Below, piece by piece: positions 34,501-47,039 of a stretch of DNA of 64,000 nt. Numbering within the stretch: the first letter of the stretch is position 1; each line of letters opens with the position of its first letter. The notes below the pieces were generated by a model. That model was not told where the DNA came from and ran no database searches. It saw only the letters and a program-made list of their open reading frames with translations. Origin of the DNA: Cornus controversa. Taxonomy: Eukaryota; Streptophyta; Magnoliopsida; Cornales; Cornaceae. The DNA is taken from positions 49,340,336-49,404,335 of the forward strand of contig CM048849.1 of NCBI GenBank assembly GCA_026545225.1. Direction: 5' to 3'. The translations under genes were made by a program, and so were the position numbers.

Positions 34501-37500
34501 CTGCTCAAAAGCAGACCAGAAAGTTAGCTGGAGATGCTGGCCAAAAATCTTTGCCATAAGAATGCTGGAAAGAAACTTGAGAGAGAAATGTATTGCTTTC
34601 TGTTTATGTTGGGAGGTCTGTTTTGCAGCCTAATTTATAGTTTTTGGTGGCCTAGGCCTCAAATTGCCCTAATAAATGTGGAGCAGCTCGCCAAAGAACC
34701 AGCCCATTATTATGCACAAAATGGATAATGAAAAGCCCAACAAATGTGATGGAGGCCTGACAGGTGGTCCATTTAATATGTTAGATACTAATAAGATATG
34801 GTGCAGGACCCACGCATGCCCAGTCCGAGCTACCTCAGCATTATGCATTTGGTGCACATACATTGGGCCTAGCACGATGATGCACGCAAGAATACTTTCT
34901 CAACCTGGCTCATACCATGCATAGTGCTTCTTTTGGGCAGGGATGGAGCCACCTTGGGCCCAGGGGGGTCACGTGTCCCCCACCCCCCCTAGCCCCAATG
35001 TGGCCCCTTAATATATATACACCTTTTTCTAATTTAGTGTGTATAATTTTTAATTTTTTTTATAAAATGCCCCCCACCCCCCGAAAATGAACTAGAGCTG
35101 CCCCTTAGGCCCAATGTGGCTCTTCAATATACATATTTCTATTTACTTTAATATATGTAATTTTTTAAAATGTTACAAAATATCCCTATAAAATTGTCCC
35201 TTTCTAAAAATCTCTCTAACTCTTTCTTTCTCTTCTCTTTTACTTTCTTGCCTTTTCAAGTTTCTCTGATCCCTTCAAAAAAATTTGCATTCACTTTCTT
35301 TAATCAAACCCTAATTTTTTTCTCTTCTAAGTTCTTTCATTTTTCTTTTCCTTTTATTTTCTTCTTCCTCTTAATTTTTTTTATTCTTGCACTCATATAT
35401 GGTGTATGAGCAATGACCTTTTTCCTCTTCTTACTCTTTTTTTTTTTTCTCTTGTTCTTCAAATTTCACTGCAATTTTCTGAACTTAATGTTCATATTTT
35501 ATGTTTTTGAACTTTTTTACTATATATTTTTTATAATAATGACATAATATTTGAATCTTGATTACTGAAATTCTTTTTTTTTTTACTTGCTATTTTGCTA
35601 CACTATTAATTGAAAAAAAAAATTGATCATGCTCATGGCCCCTGAAGTAAATTCCTGGTCCCTGCTTTTGGGTAAGTTCTTAACTAGCCCAACATGCACT
35701 ATCATATAAGTCTATTTGAACTCCTTAGCTTAAGTGATGTTGGACAAGGTTCTTTAAAAATTTATGAAGCATTCCAAAACCAAAATCGGTGATAAGGATT
35801 CTGTCAGATGCTACTAAAACCAACACTAAGAGTTTATTTACAACTACTAGTTTACTAACAATATATATATTTTTTAATCTCGGTTTTATTTATCATTGAT
35901 CTAACTCATAAAAATAAAAATAAAAATAAAAGAAATAAAAACTATTATACCATTAACAAAAGGAAGTTTTTTTTATTATTACAAACAAGAATAAGGATGC
36001 TTATGAAAAATAAATAAAAAAGAATAAGGATCACTTTTTCATTTACTTCAACTGAAACAAGTGAAACATTTCCATTCCCAAGCGAATTGGCAAACCTATA
36101 TTCACACAGTTCTTTAAAACGAAGTTGTTTCCAAAGAAGCATACTGAAATTTTTCCCAATGAATTATAGAAGTTGTTAACCACCATCTACTCTAAAAGCT
36201 TAGGTTGTTAGAGAGGTGTAACTTAAATATATAAATCATTTCAACATGCCCCCTCACGGTTGGCTTTCGTTTGGTCCAACACATGTTTTAATTTTAATTA
36301 TTAGGGTGACGGTGAGATTTAAACACAGGACCTTGCCTGCTCTGATACTATGTTAAACACCATCTACTCTAAAAGCTTAAGCTATTAGAGAGGTGTAACT
36401 TAAATATATAAATCATTTCAACAGAAGCTATATTCATTTTTCTTTTGCAATAGAAGGGGGACATTAAAAGATTAAAAACCTAGAAACACAAGAAGATATA
36501 TCCAATTTCTTTGCGAAGTAGCAGATAAAGAGAAGTAGAAAGTAGAGGGAAAAAGGAACAATGAAAATAATTTATTGATAATTATATTGGACTAGCCATG
36601 TTAATTGTCAATTAGGTTGTTTTATGTGTAACTTGTGTCAAAATGTTCACGTTATTTATAATATATAATTCATGCTTTCTATGTCATAGTACTATACACT
36701 ATTATAATAACCCAACATTACATGAGAAAATTAATTAGAATATTTCATAGTTGTATTTTACCGTAAAGAATTAAATTATATTATCTGATTACTTATTCAC
36801 ATACTCAATTCCACCATTGTGCCCTCTCAGGCCTGAAACATATTCAGTTAGTTAAATATTTGACTTGCTGTCACGTAATCATGTAATTTAGTAATCTTTT
36901 GAAGAATCAAGGCGTTCCAACTTTTTGACTCTATTGTTTTTTTTTAATATTTCCAAAACACTTCCTTTTCTGAGCCAACCAAAATGACACTTTAAAAGAA
37001 AATTTGGATCCTTGAGAAATCAACACCAAACAAAAGGAAGTAGTAATCTTTCTTCCAATGCTTCAAAGAATGATGGTTTTAACTAGAAAAGGTCATAATG
37101 AAAATTTGTCGAGTGAATCTATTTGTAGTAGACTAGTTTGGTGAAAAGAGATACAATGATGACAAAGAGATGCAAATTAAAACTGTGTTGCTCAATTTGA
37201 AATCTCATATAACCACTAACACTCATTACTGATGGTAAGAAACTATACCACCAGCAAAAAAGTTAATTTAAAAAATATATATATAGATAGCATACCTCTT
37301 TTAAAAGCTTGCCTGCCCGCACCTTATCTCCCTCGGCAAATGCTTCAAAAGCCTGACAAATACAATAAATAAAATCCTTAATTCAAAGTGTCTAATCTTG
37401 TAAGGGAGCCAAAAACAGAGTTTTATGCAACTTCAGGACAAATAAAACTGAGATTGCCACATAATAATAAATCTCATGGCATAATAAGTTACAACTAACT

Positions 37501-40167
37501 CACAGCTTTATAATATTCCTTCATTGTAGCTCGGTACTCTTTCACAGCTCTACGAAGGACCAGATAGCTATCGTCCCCATCTACATATATTCTAACAGGG
37601 GCTTTGTGAGATATCAGAGAGAGAGGGAAAAAAAAAGGCATAAAAGCTAGACAAGTGAAGCACATACCATAAAATAGTAAATTTTATGTATTGTCCATGT
37701 ATTTCAGAGAGAGAGAGGAAAAAAAAACATAAAAGCTAGACAAGTGAAGCATGTACCATAAAATAGTAAATTTTTAGGTATTGTTCATGTATTTCTACTT
37801 TTCCAAAGATCAGTCATGTATTATTTTTTTCTCCAAGATGAATCAAAAATATATTTGATGTGATTGAAACAATAATCCCACATATCTGAGTTCTAGTATT
37901 ACAGTGGAAGAGGGGTCTATAAACCATGTCATATGCAAGGAAGAATGATTTCTGGCTCGGAATGGACAAAGTGTCCAAGTTTGGATTAATTCTCATAAAA
38001 AAATTTGGAACAATTCTTTAGAAATTAACACATGACTCATTTGTCATCTCTCACATGAATAAAAAGCATTATCAGAATGCGAGCATAATCTAAGTTTAGC
38101 TTCTGCCAGAACTGCTAAAGACGCAATATAATTATTTTATCTACAAAAAACAAATCAAGCAGCACCAGGAAAAGAAGAATATAAATCCTGAAAAGTGTGT
38201 TGTCAAGTTTTTCTCACTTTTTAGAAGCTCTACATTGAAAAAAAAAAAAATCTGTTCCAAATATTTAGGAAATGCAAAAGAGTACCTACCATTATCCTCA
38301 CTGTCCTGATGTTGGTTCATAGCATCAGTCTTGTGATCTGCAGCATTGTCCCTCAGAGGTTCAACCACCATTTGCCCAGATGCTCTAGATCTCTTCACTG
38401 TGTTGAAGGCAACAGTTCTTCTAGGAGACTCCTCACATTTCTCTGAATCAAGAAAGAAAGCAGCTAAAACTTCCTTTTGGAGATCACATCTTCCTCTCAG
38501 TTCTCTTGGACCTCCATCAAGGGACTGTAAATTAAGTCCAGTGAGAAAGAAAAAACAATTACAATAAGCAATAATCTTATCAATGCCTATATTTTCAAAA
38601 GTATAAAAAATGAAATATAAAAAATGCAAGCTTGAGTCTGATGGTAACCACCTTGTACAAAATAATACTAAAAGTTAAGTTTCACTGGACCCTCCAATGA
38701 ACCCCATCCCCCCCACAGACACACAAAAACACCTTGCATGGGTGGAAGTGCAGATAAACCTAAGAGGAACCTTTTATTATACAGGGGAAGTAACAAAACA
38801 AACCATTTTAATATGTACATTTTGTTCCATTACTAAACGGTCGTACTAGCACAAGACTCTCGTGTTAAGCAGGGTCTGGGAGAGGTAGATGGTAGGCAGA
38901 CTTACCCCTATTTTTAGAGAGGCTGATTCCAGAACTCAAACCCATGCCACTGTGGAGGCGGATGAGTAGTTGACGATTGTACCATGTCCAACCTCTATTT
39001 TGTTCCATATTTTTCTAATATAATTATAAGTCTTTGAAATATATAGATTAAAATCATAATGAGTTAAAATTGATTATGTTATTGCTTTTACTACTTTACA
39101 GCTTAAAGATATAATGCATGAGCCATGTCATCAAGGGAAAATATTCACAAATGTTACTTATTAATATTATTTTTTTAGAATAAGGAAAAAGAAATCCAAA
39201 CATCTTATGCAAATAAAAGACAATAGTTATGGAAAAAGAACAAAAGTTGACGGCATAAACTGTACAAGAGACTGGGAAATTTTGGCATAAAAATACCAAA
39301 TACCCTCAAAACATAATTTCAATCAAGTCAACACTGAGCATCCTGGAACCACCATGAGAGAGAATTCATGCTTCCCATGGTGTTGTCATTAATCTCCTTA
39401 CGAGTTACCAGAAAATTGCCAATGGTTACATGAAGCACTAAATGCAATCTGATCTTTTCTTAGCTTTGATCTTCCAACAGGGAAAGAGATTAACAACCCT
39501 CTTTAGCATAACTCAATCCACATTTAGAATAGCTAGGGGATGACCAAAGACAACATAGGCTAAATGAACGTATAACTGAAAGTGATTAATCATTTTACAA
39601 CTTACTTTACACATAATGTAGGGAGGCCTCTGCTGGGGATTGTCATTTTCTTGAGACAATCAAAAAATTGTTTAGAGTCTATGGGCAGGCAAAAAGGGAT
39701 AAGATTAGATGAAGCCTTCCTTATCCTCCCCAATAAATTGACAATATAAAGATCTGTGAAAGAAACTTGATCTAATCCAAACCCCAAAGCTCGCATTTGG
39801 CTCATGGATTTCCATAATATGTGCAAAAACACTCTAAAAGTAACCTCAAATAGTCCATTACCTTACCTTGAAGGTAAAAAGAAAGAAGGCCACTACCCAG
39901 TGTTGGTCTTGTTAATTGTTAAAAGAGCGTGCCGAGCGGGTTGAACAGGGTACAAACATAACCTTTGGTATTATTTGCACAAAGTGACTGCACTAAAACT
40001 TTAACTTACATTATCATACTTGGTGGCTTAAATTTTTACCATTGGACCAAGAATGGCTCCTTAAAACCACTACCCTCAAGCTCACCTAATCTTGAAGGCC
40101 CATTCTACAAAATATGGCTTGCTAACACTTCCCATCCGATCATAGCATAATATCCATGGAATTAGTT

Positions 40168-40220
<53 letters not shown>

Positions 40221-43200
40221 TGATTTGAGAAAGACCTGTAGACCAATGAAAGGAAGTCACAAATGGCTGGAAAAATAATGGGCTGAAACTATTTGTGCAT
40301 TATTTAAGTCCTTTCGCGCTCAGACTTTATCTTTCTTTATCACAATCATGAAAGTGTTAGTTACGAAAATATGAAAGGAAAAAGAATAAAGATCCAAGAC
40401 TTTATTTCCTTCCATGTGTGAAGAAACCAAGTTTTCTGTTTCTGGATATATGTTATCTGAACCATATTTACGATTTCTTTTTATATTTCAGTGCGAAGAT
40501 GGACACAATGCCCATATATGTTAGAATGTACATAGCTATGCGAATACGCATTTATTAAAGTAATCCTCTACAATAAAACGTTGCCGAAAATATCAAGTGT
40601 ACCATTTTAAAAGATTTACCATATAATACTGCCAAACAAATCCTTTATTTGTCCAATCAAAGATTCAGCAAGTAAAAATTAATTTCAAGGTCTACAAGGA
40701 TGCACTCATGGAAGTCTCCAATGGATTTTAAGGAGAAGTATCTTAGAAACAAGAAAATTTAAGTCTATTGTTTCTTGCTCTTCACATAAGAAAGAAGATG
40801 ATGTCCATCTTTAGAATTTCACATGAAAGATCGATCTGAGACAATTTACTATATAATAATTGAAGGCAATAAGTATGAAGAAAAACATTGCACTCGCATG
40901 CTAGATAAATTGTGCATAAAGTCCCTCTCTATCAATTATAGCCATGTGATTGAAGTAATTAAAGGAAAGAAAATACCAAAGATAATTGGATGAGTGGTGT
41001 GACAAGAAAAGAAATAGCTGAAGGAATGAACTTGTGCAAGGTCAGAGGCAGATCCAATTAGATGGGGATGAAATATAAGTTTGGGTTTATTTACTCATGC
41101 AGAACAAAGATGCATTAGTGCAGAGTGACATGACCCAAGATGAAGGTATTGTAAGGACAGGAGGAAGGGAAAAAATGACATGATCAATACTAGTTTTCTT
41201 AGAGAAAAACAGAAATGCAAGTCGTTGGAATTGATTATGATGCGTGTGTGTGTGTTTATGCCGCAAATACATCCTAGCATTTCCTTATTCATAAAAGAGC
41301 ATAAACTATCTCAGCAGCTGCTTCATTCTTTAAATCTTGGCAAGCATACTAACCTTTTCCATGGATTCACCAAGAAAACTGTTTGTTTTCTCCAAGGTTG
41401 CAGCTGACAGGTCAAGTAGTTTCTCCATACTCTGATTGGTCAGAAAGGAAAAATAATATTACTATCCCAAATTAGTTGATCTTCCAAACATATATGCTAA
41501 GAATATTTAGGTGAGAAAATGGTAGAATTTAGAGCACTGGATAAATTAGGCTGCTCATTCTTCAAAAACAAAGCTATATACACCAACTACAGAAAGATAA
41601 AACCATGCTGTTCTCAAAAATATTATGTGTCAGACCAAATGAAACAAGAAAGTTTGTAAATAGCCTGGGAAGAAATGATCCAAATCCCTGGTTTGAAGTA
41701 CAATGTCTTGGTCGGGTGGGGGGAGGAAATAAAACAAATAAGACTGTTAGTGTGTCTGGGGGAATATAAACTAACTACACAAGATCAAAAGATGTTGAGA
41801 CTAGTCAAACCCTCCCCACCCCCTTCTTAACAAAACAAAACAAAACTATAAATTTCTAATAATTAGATAAAAGAAGCTCTTAATTTGATATTGTTCCACC
41901 CTTTTACTCATCCCCTATCAAGAAGATCCTAATAATTATGTGGCTAAATGGATCATCTCTTCACTGGAGTTAACCAATCATGGAGAAATGATTTTCTTTT
42001 TCTTTTACATTGGATCCCTTCACGCATATCTTTTTTATACAGACAGCTGCCCAATCTGATGAGAGGATTCTCTTTTTTCCTTTTTATGAAGAAATATACT
42101 CCTTTTTTTCTTTTTTCTTCTTTGTTTAAGAAGTAAAATGACATCTACTCCTTTTTTCACCTTAAACTCTAAAGTAGGCTCCTATATTTTACAACCAGTC
42201 ATTGTCTTAATCAATAGAACCTATCTATCTACTAAAAGAAGCTTTGGAAGCTCTCCAGTTTCTCTTTTAAAGCTTTGCAAGTTGTATTATTATTTATCAT
42301 GGTAAGGGCTACAATATAGTGCTCCTGCAAGACCTGGGATTCTATCTGAATTCTGAATTGGAAGTAGAACGAATAAATACTTGTGCTTCCTATTCAGAAG
42401 AATAGGTTTTGGGCCCATAGTTTTGCACAAGTTTAAGGCCTTTGGTTTGGTTTGGTTTCCATGGGCACCTTTCAGTCTTTGCATTTGACTGGTCTACAGG
42501 CCACAGCCCTTAAAACTCAAACATCAATAATGAGAACTAAGATCAAATTTTATCCATATTATATAATTGTATAGCTAAGAAATTAAAAATTAAATAAATA
42601 AGAGTGATGCAGGACAGTGGAGAGAATGAAAGAGAGAGGAAGAAGAAGAGAGGGAAGGAGAAGAAGAAGAATAGAGGGGGAAGACATCTCAATAATAATC
42701 TCTGTATTAATCAATATTCGTCAAAAAGTACCTTCACAATACCACAAAACCACATATATATATAGGCATAACAATAACTCTAATAGGAAACATAAAACCT
42801 AAATAAATAAGGAAAGTAATTATAAAAGAAAATAAATCCTAAATCATCCTCTACGTCTACGCCTATAGTAAGTGCGTAGACCATGCGGCTCAGGATCTCC
42901 ATCAAAGAGTCAACAGTAAAAATTATGTGAAACCTCCAAAGTAGGTGAATTTCATCTACTAAAACTATATTTGATATTTGCACTTGACATAAGAACTTGA
43001 ACATTTATCAAAATGAAAAATCAAAAACAGCAAATTAAGTGCTAATTATAGAGAGAATACTATGCAGACCTTTTTCATATCGTATCCACAAGCACCTGCA
43101 TATTCAATTCATAAACTGATTAGTAACCACACAAAGAATCAAGACTAACAAATTATTGACTAGTAACCACCAATATAACCACAATGTAGAACTAAAGAAT

Positions 43201-46200
43201 TCATCTCTAGCATGCAATGGCAAACAATATTGCAATTGATCACAAGAATACGGTAATAGTGTCCACATGACAACTGAAACCAATGACTAGTAGTATTTAG
43301 GGAAAAAAAAAAACCAAGGACTAGTAATTCTACAGGTTTTCACAAAAGAAAACTTGATTGTAACCAGCCAAAGGATTAAAATCAATTTCATCCACAGGAT
43401 GATGCATCTGATGTATCAAGTGAATAATTAGCAAGGATGATAGTACAGCTCTATTAATGATTAAGCAAGAGTGGTGATATTGCTCCTCTTTCAAAAATAC
43501 TTTGCGATAGTTCCACAATGTATTCATGAAATTTGCCGCAAGAGATAAGGGAACAGTATGTGCTTCCTCACATGTGTTGTTCAAGTAACATAAAATATAT
43601 CTAAAAAAAACATGCTGCTAATTAGGATTTACTTGGAGACATGAGGGAAAAATAAAGCCTCTCGTATAGAAGTTCAAAAATGGTACTACTTTCCAGTGTT
43701 TAAAAAAAGGTAAAGGGTGTAGCCCAAGTGGTACCTCCTCCTACTTTGAAATGGAAGGTTGAGGGTTGGAGTCCCAAATGGGACAATTATGTGGTGGTGG
43801 TGGTGGTGGTGGGATGGGGGGGTTGATTTATCTACCAAAAAGAAAAAAAGGAAAATTTATGCTGTGAGCCATTAGGACCTCTAAGTGCTTCAAGTGTACT
43901 CTTTGCACTCCAAAATCAATCGGCTGTAGAAAGATTTATAAGAATACCAGAACAACGTATGAATTAATTTTCAATTATTGCGTCACCATTGGGGAATATA
44001 ATTTTGGAAGAAAAAGAATTAAGCTGCAATGAATGTCAATCTTCACACTCATATTGCCTACTCCAGTAAACAGTTGCAACATAACTCTTAAATGTAAAAG
44101 AGAGCATTTGTAGGCTTTTAAACTCTAAATATATTGAACAGTGAGAAGTTGTTAAACGGAATTAAAGAACAAATCGATAATGGAGAAAAAGGGAAAAGAA
44201 AACTAAAACACATGATTTTATATATTAGTTATGCCACAAGTCCGTAAATTTGATTTATGCATGGGGTACACCTCAATCATAAAGCAATCCACCAAGCATG
44301 GGTGATGCCTCAGGCACAAACAGATTTTAGCTTCAAAGGATGAACCTCACAATGTTGTCAAGCCTTGCTCTAAGAGTAAACCTCAAAAGCCTAGAAAAAC
44401 TGAGACTATAACTTGTTACCAGATGACTTAGATTGATGATCAAATCTTAAGAAAACTAAGTACTTCCCACTAAATTACCTGAAATTTCAAATTTCCAGCC
44501 ATTGTGTTCATCCCCCAAATTCCTCGAGCAGCAACCTTTTTGCAGTAAATTTTGAAAGGGGAAAAATGATTTATTCAAGCACACAAAATTTTCTGTTTAG
44601 GTGAGACCTAGATGTGAGTCCTTCCCAAGTGATCCACGCAAATGAAAATGACAATGTGACAACTTCCATTATTCACTTCCACATATATTCTATCTAAAAG
44701 TTTAATATGTTAGAAAGGGTGTAATTTTATTTCTTTGTATCCTCTAACACGCCCTTCACATGTGGCCAGACTTCTAATCATCAGTGGGCCAACATATGCA
44801 TCAACTATAATTATTACGGTGGCAGTGAGATCCAAATGCATGACCTTCCCCCCTCTAATACCATGTTAATTGCTCCAAAAAGTTTAAAGGAATGATCCCA
44901 ACAATGTATATCAAGCGGAAAGACTTGAACACAAGAACTCCGATAACCAAGGCACTAGTACTGTGTTAGAGTACCAATTCTCCCAAAAGCTTAAGCTAAT
45001 AGGGAGAATGTAATTTATTTATTTAATGATAAATCAAATTGATCAATAATGTTATACTGCTGAGAAGTATCTATGCATTCCCCATCCAAGTAAACTAAGA
45101 AATTACAGAAATATGATACAAACTGCTTAATTTGAACATTACTGTAAATTGTAAAAGAAACAGTCAAACAAATATGTGTTGTTCATATACTTCGCTTAAA
45201 ACATCAACACAAGATCACAGCAGATTGTATGCTGATATTCACCAATAATCGTTATGACGGTACAATGTATATAATGCCACACCAGATCTAGGGAATGCAA
45301 CCTTGTACAACTCTATAAAAGTTAATATTTCATGTTGCAGATTCATCTGGCGATTATTAGAAGAAGAGAATCAAAATTGAAAAAGAAAAGAAGTCCCAAT
45401 GAATTTATCTAGAGTTTGTAATGATAATGCCTGAGACTGGTAAACATGCTCCCACTTACCCTTTGACTTGACAAATCTACCTTTGTAGTCTTTCTACCAA
45501 ACAATATGGTAAAGCTAATGATTCTGTTTCGCAAAAATGACTGAAATGAGCTATAGTGGCATTTAATGAATTCTACATGATCTTCTACGGCATGTATTAT
45601 TCCAACTAAGTACTTACAAGGTTATATTGGCATTTACTAATTCCATGATCTCCTCCAATGAAGTAAAATCTAGCTTTCCTAACAGATCCCACACATTCTC
45701 TAATCTAAGACCTGAGAACCTTTAGAGGAGGCTAATTGATGATTTGAACTGATGTCCTAAGCTGATTGCTGACTGCTGGTGTTGTTATTCTGGTGGGGAC
45801 CATGGGACTTTTTGTAGGTATATATAAGATCATTCTCGTGTACCACTCGAAAAGCAAGGAACCGAAGCTCCAGGAAACCACAAATCTTGCTTTTGGGATA
45901 GTTGATAATATCGCGAAGAAATGGTGCTAAACCAATTCAGTCGTCAGAAAATCACAATGAGGCTCCTTCGGCGTCTAGAGATATTCCGATGAATAATTAT
46001 CAGATTCTGGGGTGAATTTTTTCAATCAAATTCTCTCTGTTACATGCACTGGAATAGAATTAAATGGTTGGCCACGTTCCATCTGTGTTCCAATGTTCTT
46101 TTTTTCTTTTCTTTTCATCCAAATTGGACCATTGAATTATTAAATATAAGAGTAATTGAACTGATCACTTTTCACAAATTTACATGCTGTGAGAAACAAA

Positions 46201-47039
46201 ACAATTTACATAAACCTAATCTTCACCGTGCATTGTCTCAAAACTCAAATGATATGATATGATAGAGAAGATAAATTTTCATTAATTAAAAATATGGCGA
46301 ATATCTTAAAGAATGTTGAGAGTGGTTTACCAATAACTTCCCGCATCGTATCCCTATCAAGCTGAAATCCATCTCCAAGCATCTTAAACAGAAAGTCCTC
46401 AATTTCATTGTCCATTAAGTTCCCCCTCCCCAAATTTATGGAAGATTGTTCTCCCTCGAGTTCAGACTTCAGTAAATCCTTTGAGTCTACTTTCAAAGGT
46501 TTCATTGTCATACAAGCTCCATGTGTTAAGGATGTGGAACTTAAATAATTTTTACCTAGAACACATGAAATGGTACCGGCTGAAGCAGGACGGATTCTTG
46601 ACTTTGATTCTTTTGAGTTTCCATCTATACGGGAGGACGTATCAGAAGTAGTATTATAGGATGACTCTGAAGTTTTTTCACTATGCATTTCACCATTAGA
46701 TTCACGAATACAGGATGATTTTGAAGATCTTTCACTATGTGTTTCACCATCTGATGCATGAATATGCAATGATTCTGAAGATCTTTCACTCTGTACATCA
46801 GATGCACAAATTTTGAATGATTCTGAAGATTTTTCACTCAGCGCCTCACTATTGGAGGTAGAGTTACTTCCTTGCAAGTCAAAAAGCATTGAACCAGCCA
46901 AGTTAGAATTCCGGCCTGCCTTGCAATAAGCTGAAGCAATTTCTTCAGGGGAAAATACAGAACCAAACACATCAAGCAAGCACTTCAAGGCCTTTTCCTC
47001 GTCATCATTTTGTAATATACATGAACCAGATGCTTCCAT
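31584..47039 (-). CDS. CUE-like, DUF1771 and SMR-domain protein (At5g58720-like)
   Basis: Ten coding exons chain in phase with GT-AG borders: 46331-47039, 43070-43095, 41354-41431, 38290-38524, 37504-37580, 37296-37352, 34268-34335, 34067-34173, 33917-33987, 31584-31703; 515 aa. Residues 10-50 are CUE/UBA-like ([20 protein letters not shown]). Residues 60-115 hold Ser-rich imperfect repeats. DUF1771 spans about 353-415 ([22 protein letters not shown]... [16 protein letters not shown]). The SMR domain spans about 420-505, with LDLH at 427-430 and TILICVDE near the end. SMR domains can bind or nick nucleic acid, but the usual glycine-rich HGxG-type loop is replaced by [14 protein letters not shown], so nuclease activity is doubtful. 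The start is the first ATG after a probable 5' UTR intron. Role in plants is unknown; Arabidopsis relatives are called PRL1-interacting factor. Confidence 0.9.
32097..33234. mobile_element. non-autonomous hAT element (outer) in SMR-gene intron
   Basis: Ends CAGGCACGGACC...GGGTCCGTCACTG form the inverted termini widespread in plant hAT elements. They are flanked by a perfect 8-bp duplication, GGCACTTC, at 32089-32096 and 33235-33242. It is 1138 bp long, lies in the last intron, and has no transposase. It contains internal duplicated CTCTCTC...CACTTTCTACT blocks, a long poly-C run at 33178-33207, and a nested second element. Confidence 0.85.
32472..33005. mobile_element. nested hAT-like element inside the outer hAT
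   Basis: A 534-bp insert is flanked by an 8-bp duplication, TGGTAATC, at 32464-32471 and 33006-33013. Its ends (TAAGAAACATGGACA and TGTCCATCCTTATTAGA) are imperfect inverted repeats. Subterminal GGTGTCGGACACCGACAC / GTGTCCATGTCATGTCG motifs are rich in GTGTC. It inserted after the outer element. Confidence 0.7.
34938..35664. mobile_element. non-autonomous hAT element, second copy of the CAGGG..CCCTG family
   Basis: It begins CAGGGATGGAGCCA and ends TTCCTGGTCCCTG, flanked by a perfect 8-bp duplication, CTTTTGGG, at 34930-34937 and 35665-35672. It is 727 bp long with no transposase. The internal GCCCCCCACCCCCC and (T/C)-rich sequence resembles the element at 32097-33234, so both probably used the same transposase source. 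Confidence 0.85.
36174..36423 (-). mobile_element. TRIM/SMART-type miniature LTR retrotransposon, 250 bp
   Basis: Two 73-bp direct repeats (36174-36246 and 36351-36423), about 90% identical, start TG and end CA. On the minus strand the upstream LTR is followed at once by TAGTATCAGAGC, one base from the initiator-Met tRNA primer-binding consensus, and the downstream LTR is preceded by a purine tract, GTGAGGGGGCA. The flanks are GAAGT/GAAGC, a 5-bp target duplication with one change. Only 104 bp lies between the LTRs, so no gag or pol. It lies in a SMR-gene intron. Confidence 0.88.
37615..37798. repeat. tandem duplication, about 90 bp x 2
   Basis: A unit from TCAGAGAGAGAGG through ATAAAAGCTAGACAAGTGAAGC to TTCATGTATTTC is present twice with few changes. 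It lies just upstream (in gene sense) of the 77-bp exon 37504-37580 of the SMR gene. Confidence 0.85.
38830..38996 (-). mobile_element. Au-like SINE
   Basis: On the minus strand from about 38996: an A-box-like TGGTACAATCGTC, a B-box-like GGGTTTGAGTTCTGG, then CAGCCTCTC, GGGGTAAGTCTGCCTACC and CTCCCAGACCCTGC. This is the order seen in the plant Au SINE family. It lies in a SMR-gene intron, in the same orientation as the gene. Confidence 0.7.
40171..40215. repeat. (AT)n microsatellite
   Basis: More than 20 consecutive AT/TA dinucleotides within a SMR-gene intron. No other feature is supported in 39000-41350 apart from SMR intron sequence. Confidence 0.9.
43711..43845 (+). mobile_element. tRNA-derived SINE with (GGT)n
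   Basis: The + strand carries an A-box-like GGTGTAGCCCAAGTGGTACC, and about 40 bp later a B-box-like GGTTGAGGGTTGGAGTCCC. A (GGT)n stretch (43793-43810) and an A-rich end follow. It is antisense to the SMR gene, inside an intron. Confidence 0.65.
44690..45015 (-). mobile_element. decayed TRIM-like element
   Basis: The segment CTAATACCATGTTAA (minus strand TTAACATGGTATTAG) resembles an LTR end joined to a Met-tRNA primer-binding site. Flanking pieces TTAGAAAGGGTGTAATTTTATTT and CTAATAGGGAGAATGTAATTTATTT look like diverged terminal repeats. It resembles the intact TRIM at 36174-36423 but is interrupted. Borders are approximate. Confidence 0.45.
46655..46855 (-). repeat. in-frame coding minisatellite in SMR-gene exon 1
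   Basis: Within the first coding exon, four imperfect units of about 17-20 codons repeat the theme SE(R/K)(S/T)S(E/K)S...ASDGE(T/M)H. Units are spaced 51-60 bp apart and keep the frame. The encoded stretch is Ser/Glu-rich and likely disordered; its copy number could vary between alleles or species. Confidence 0.8.
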
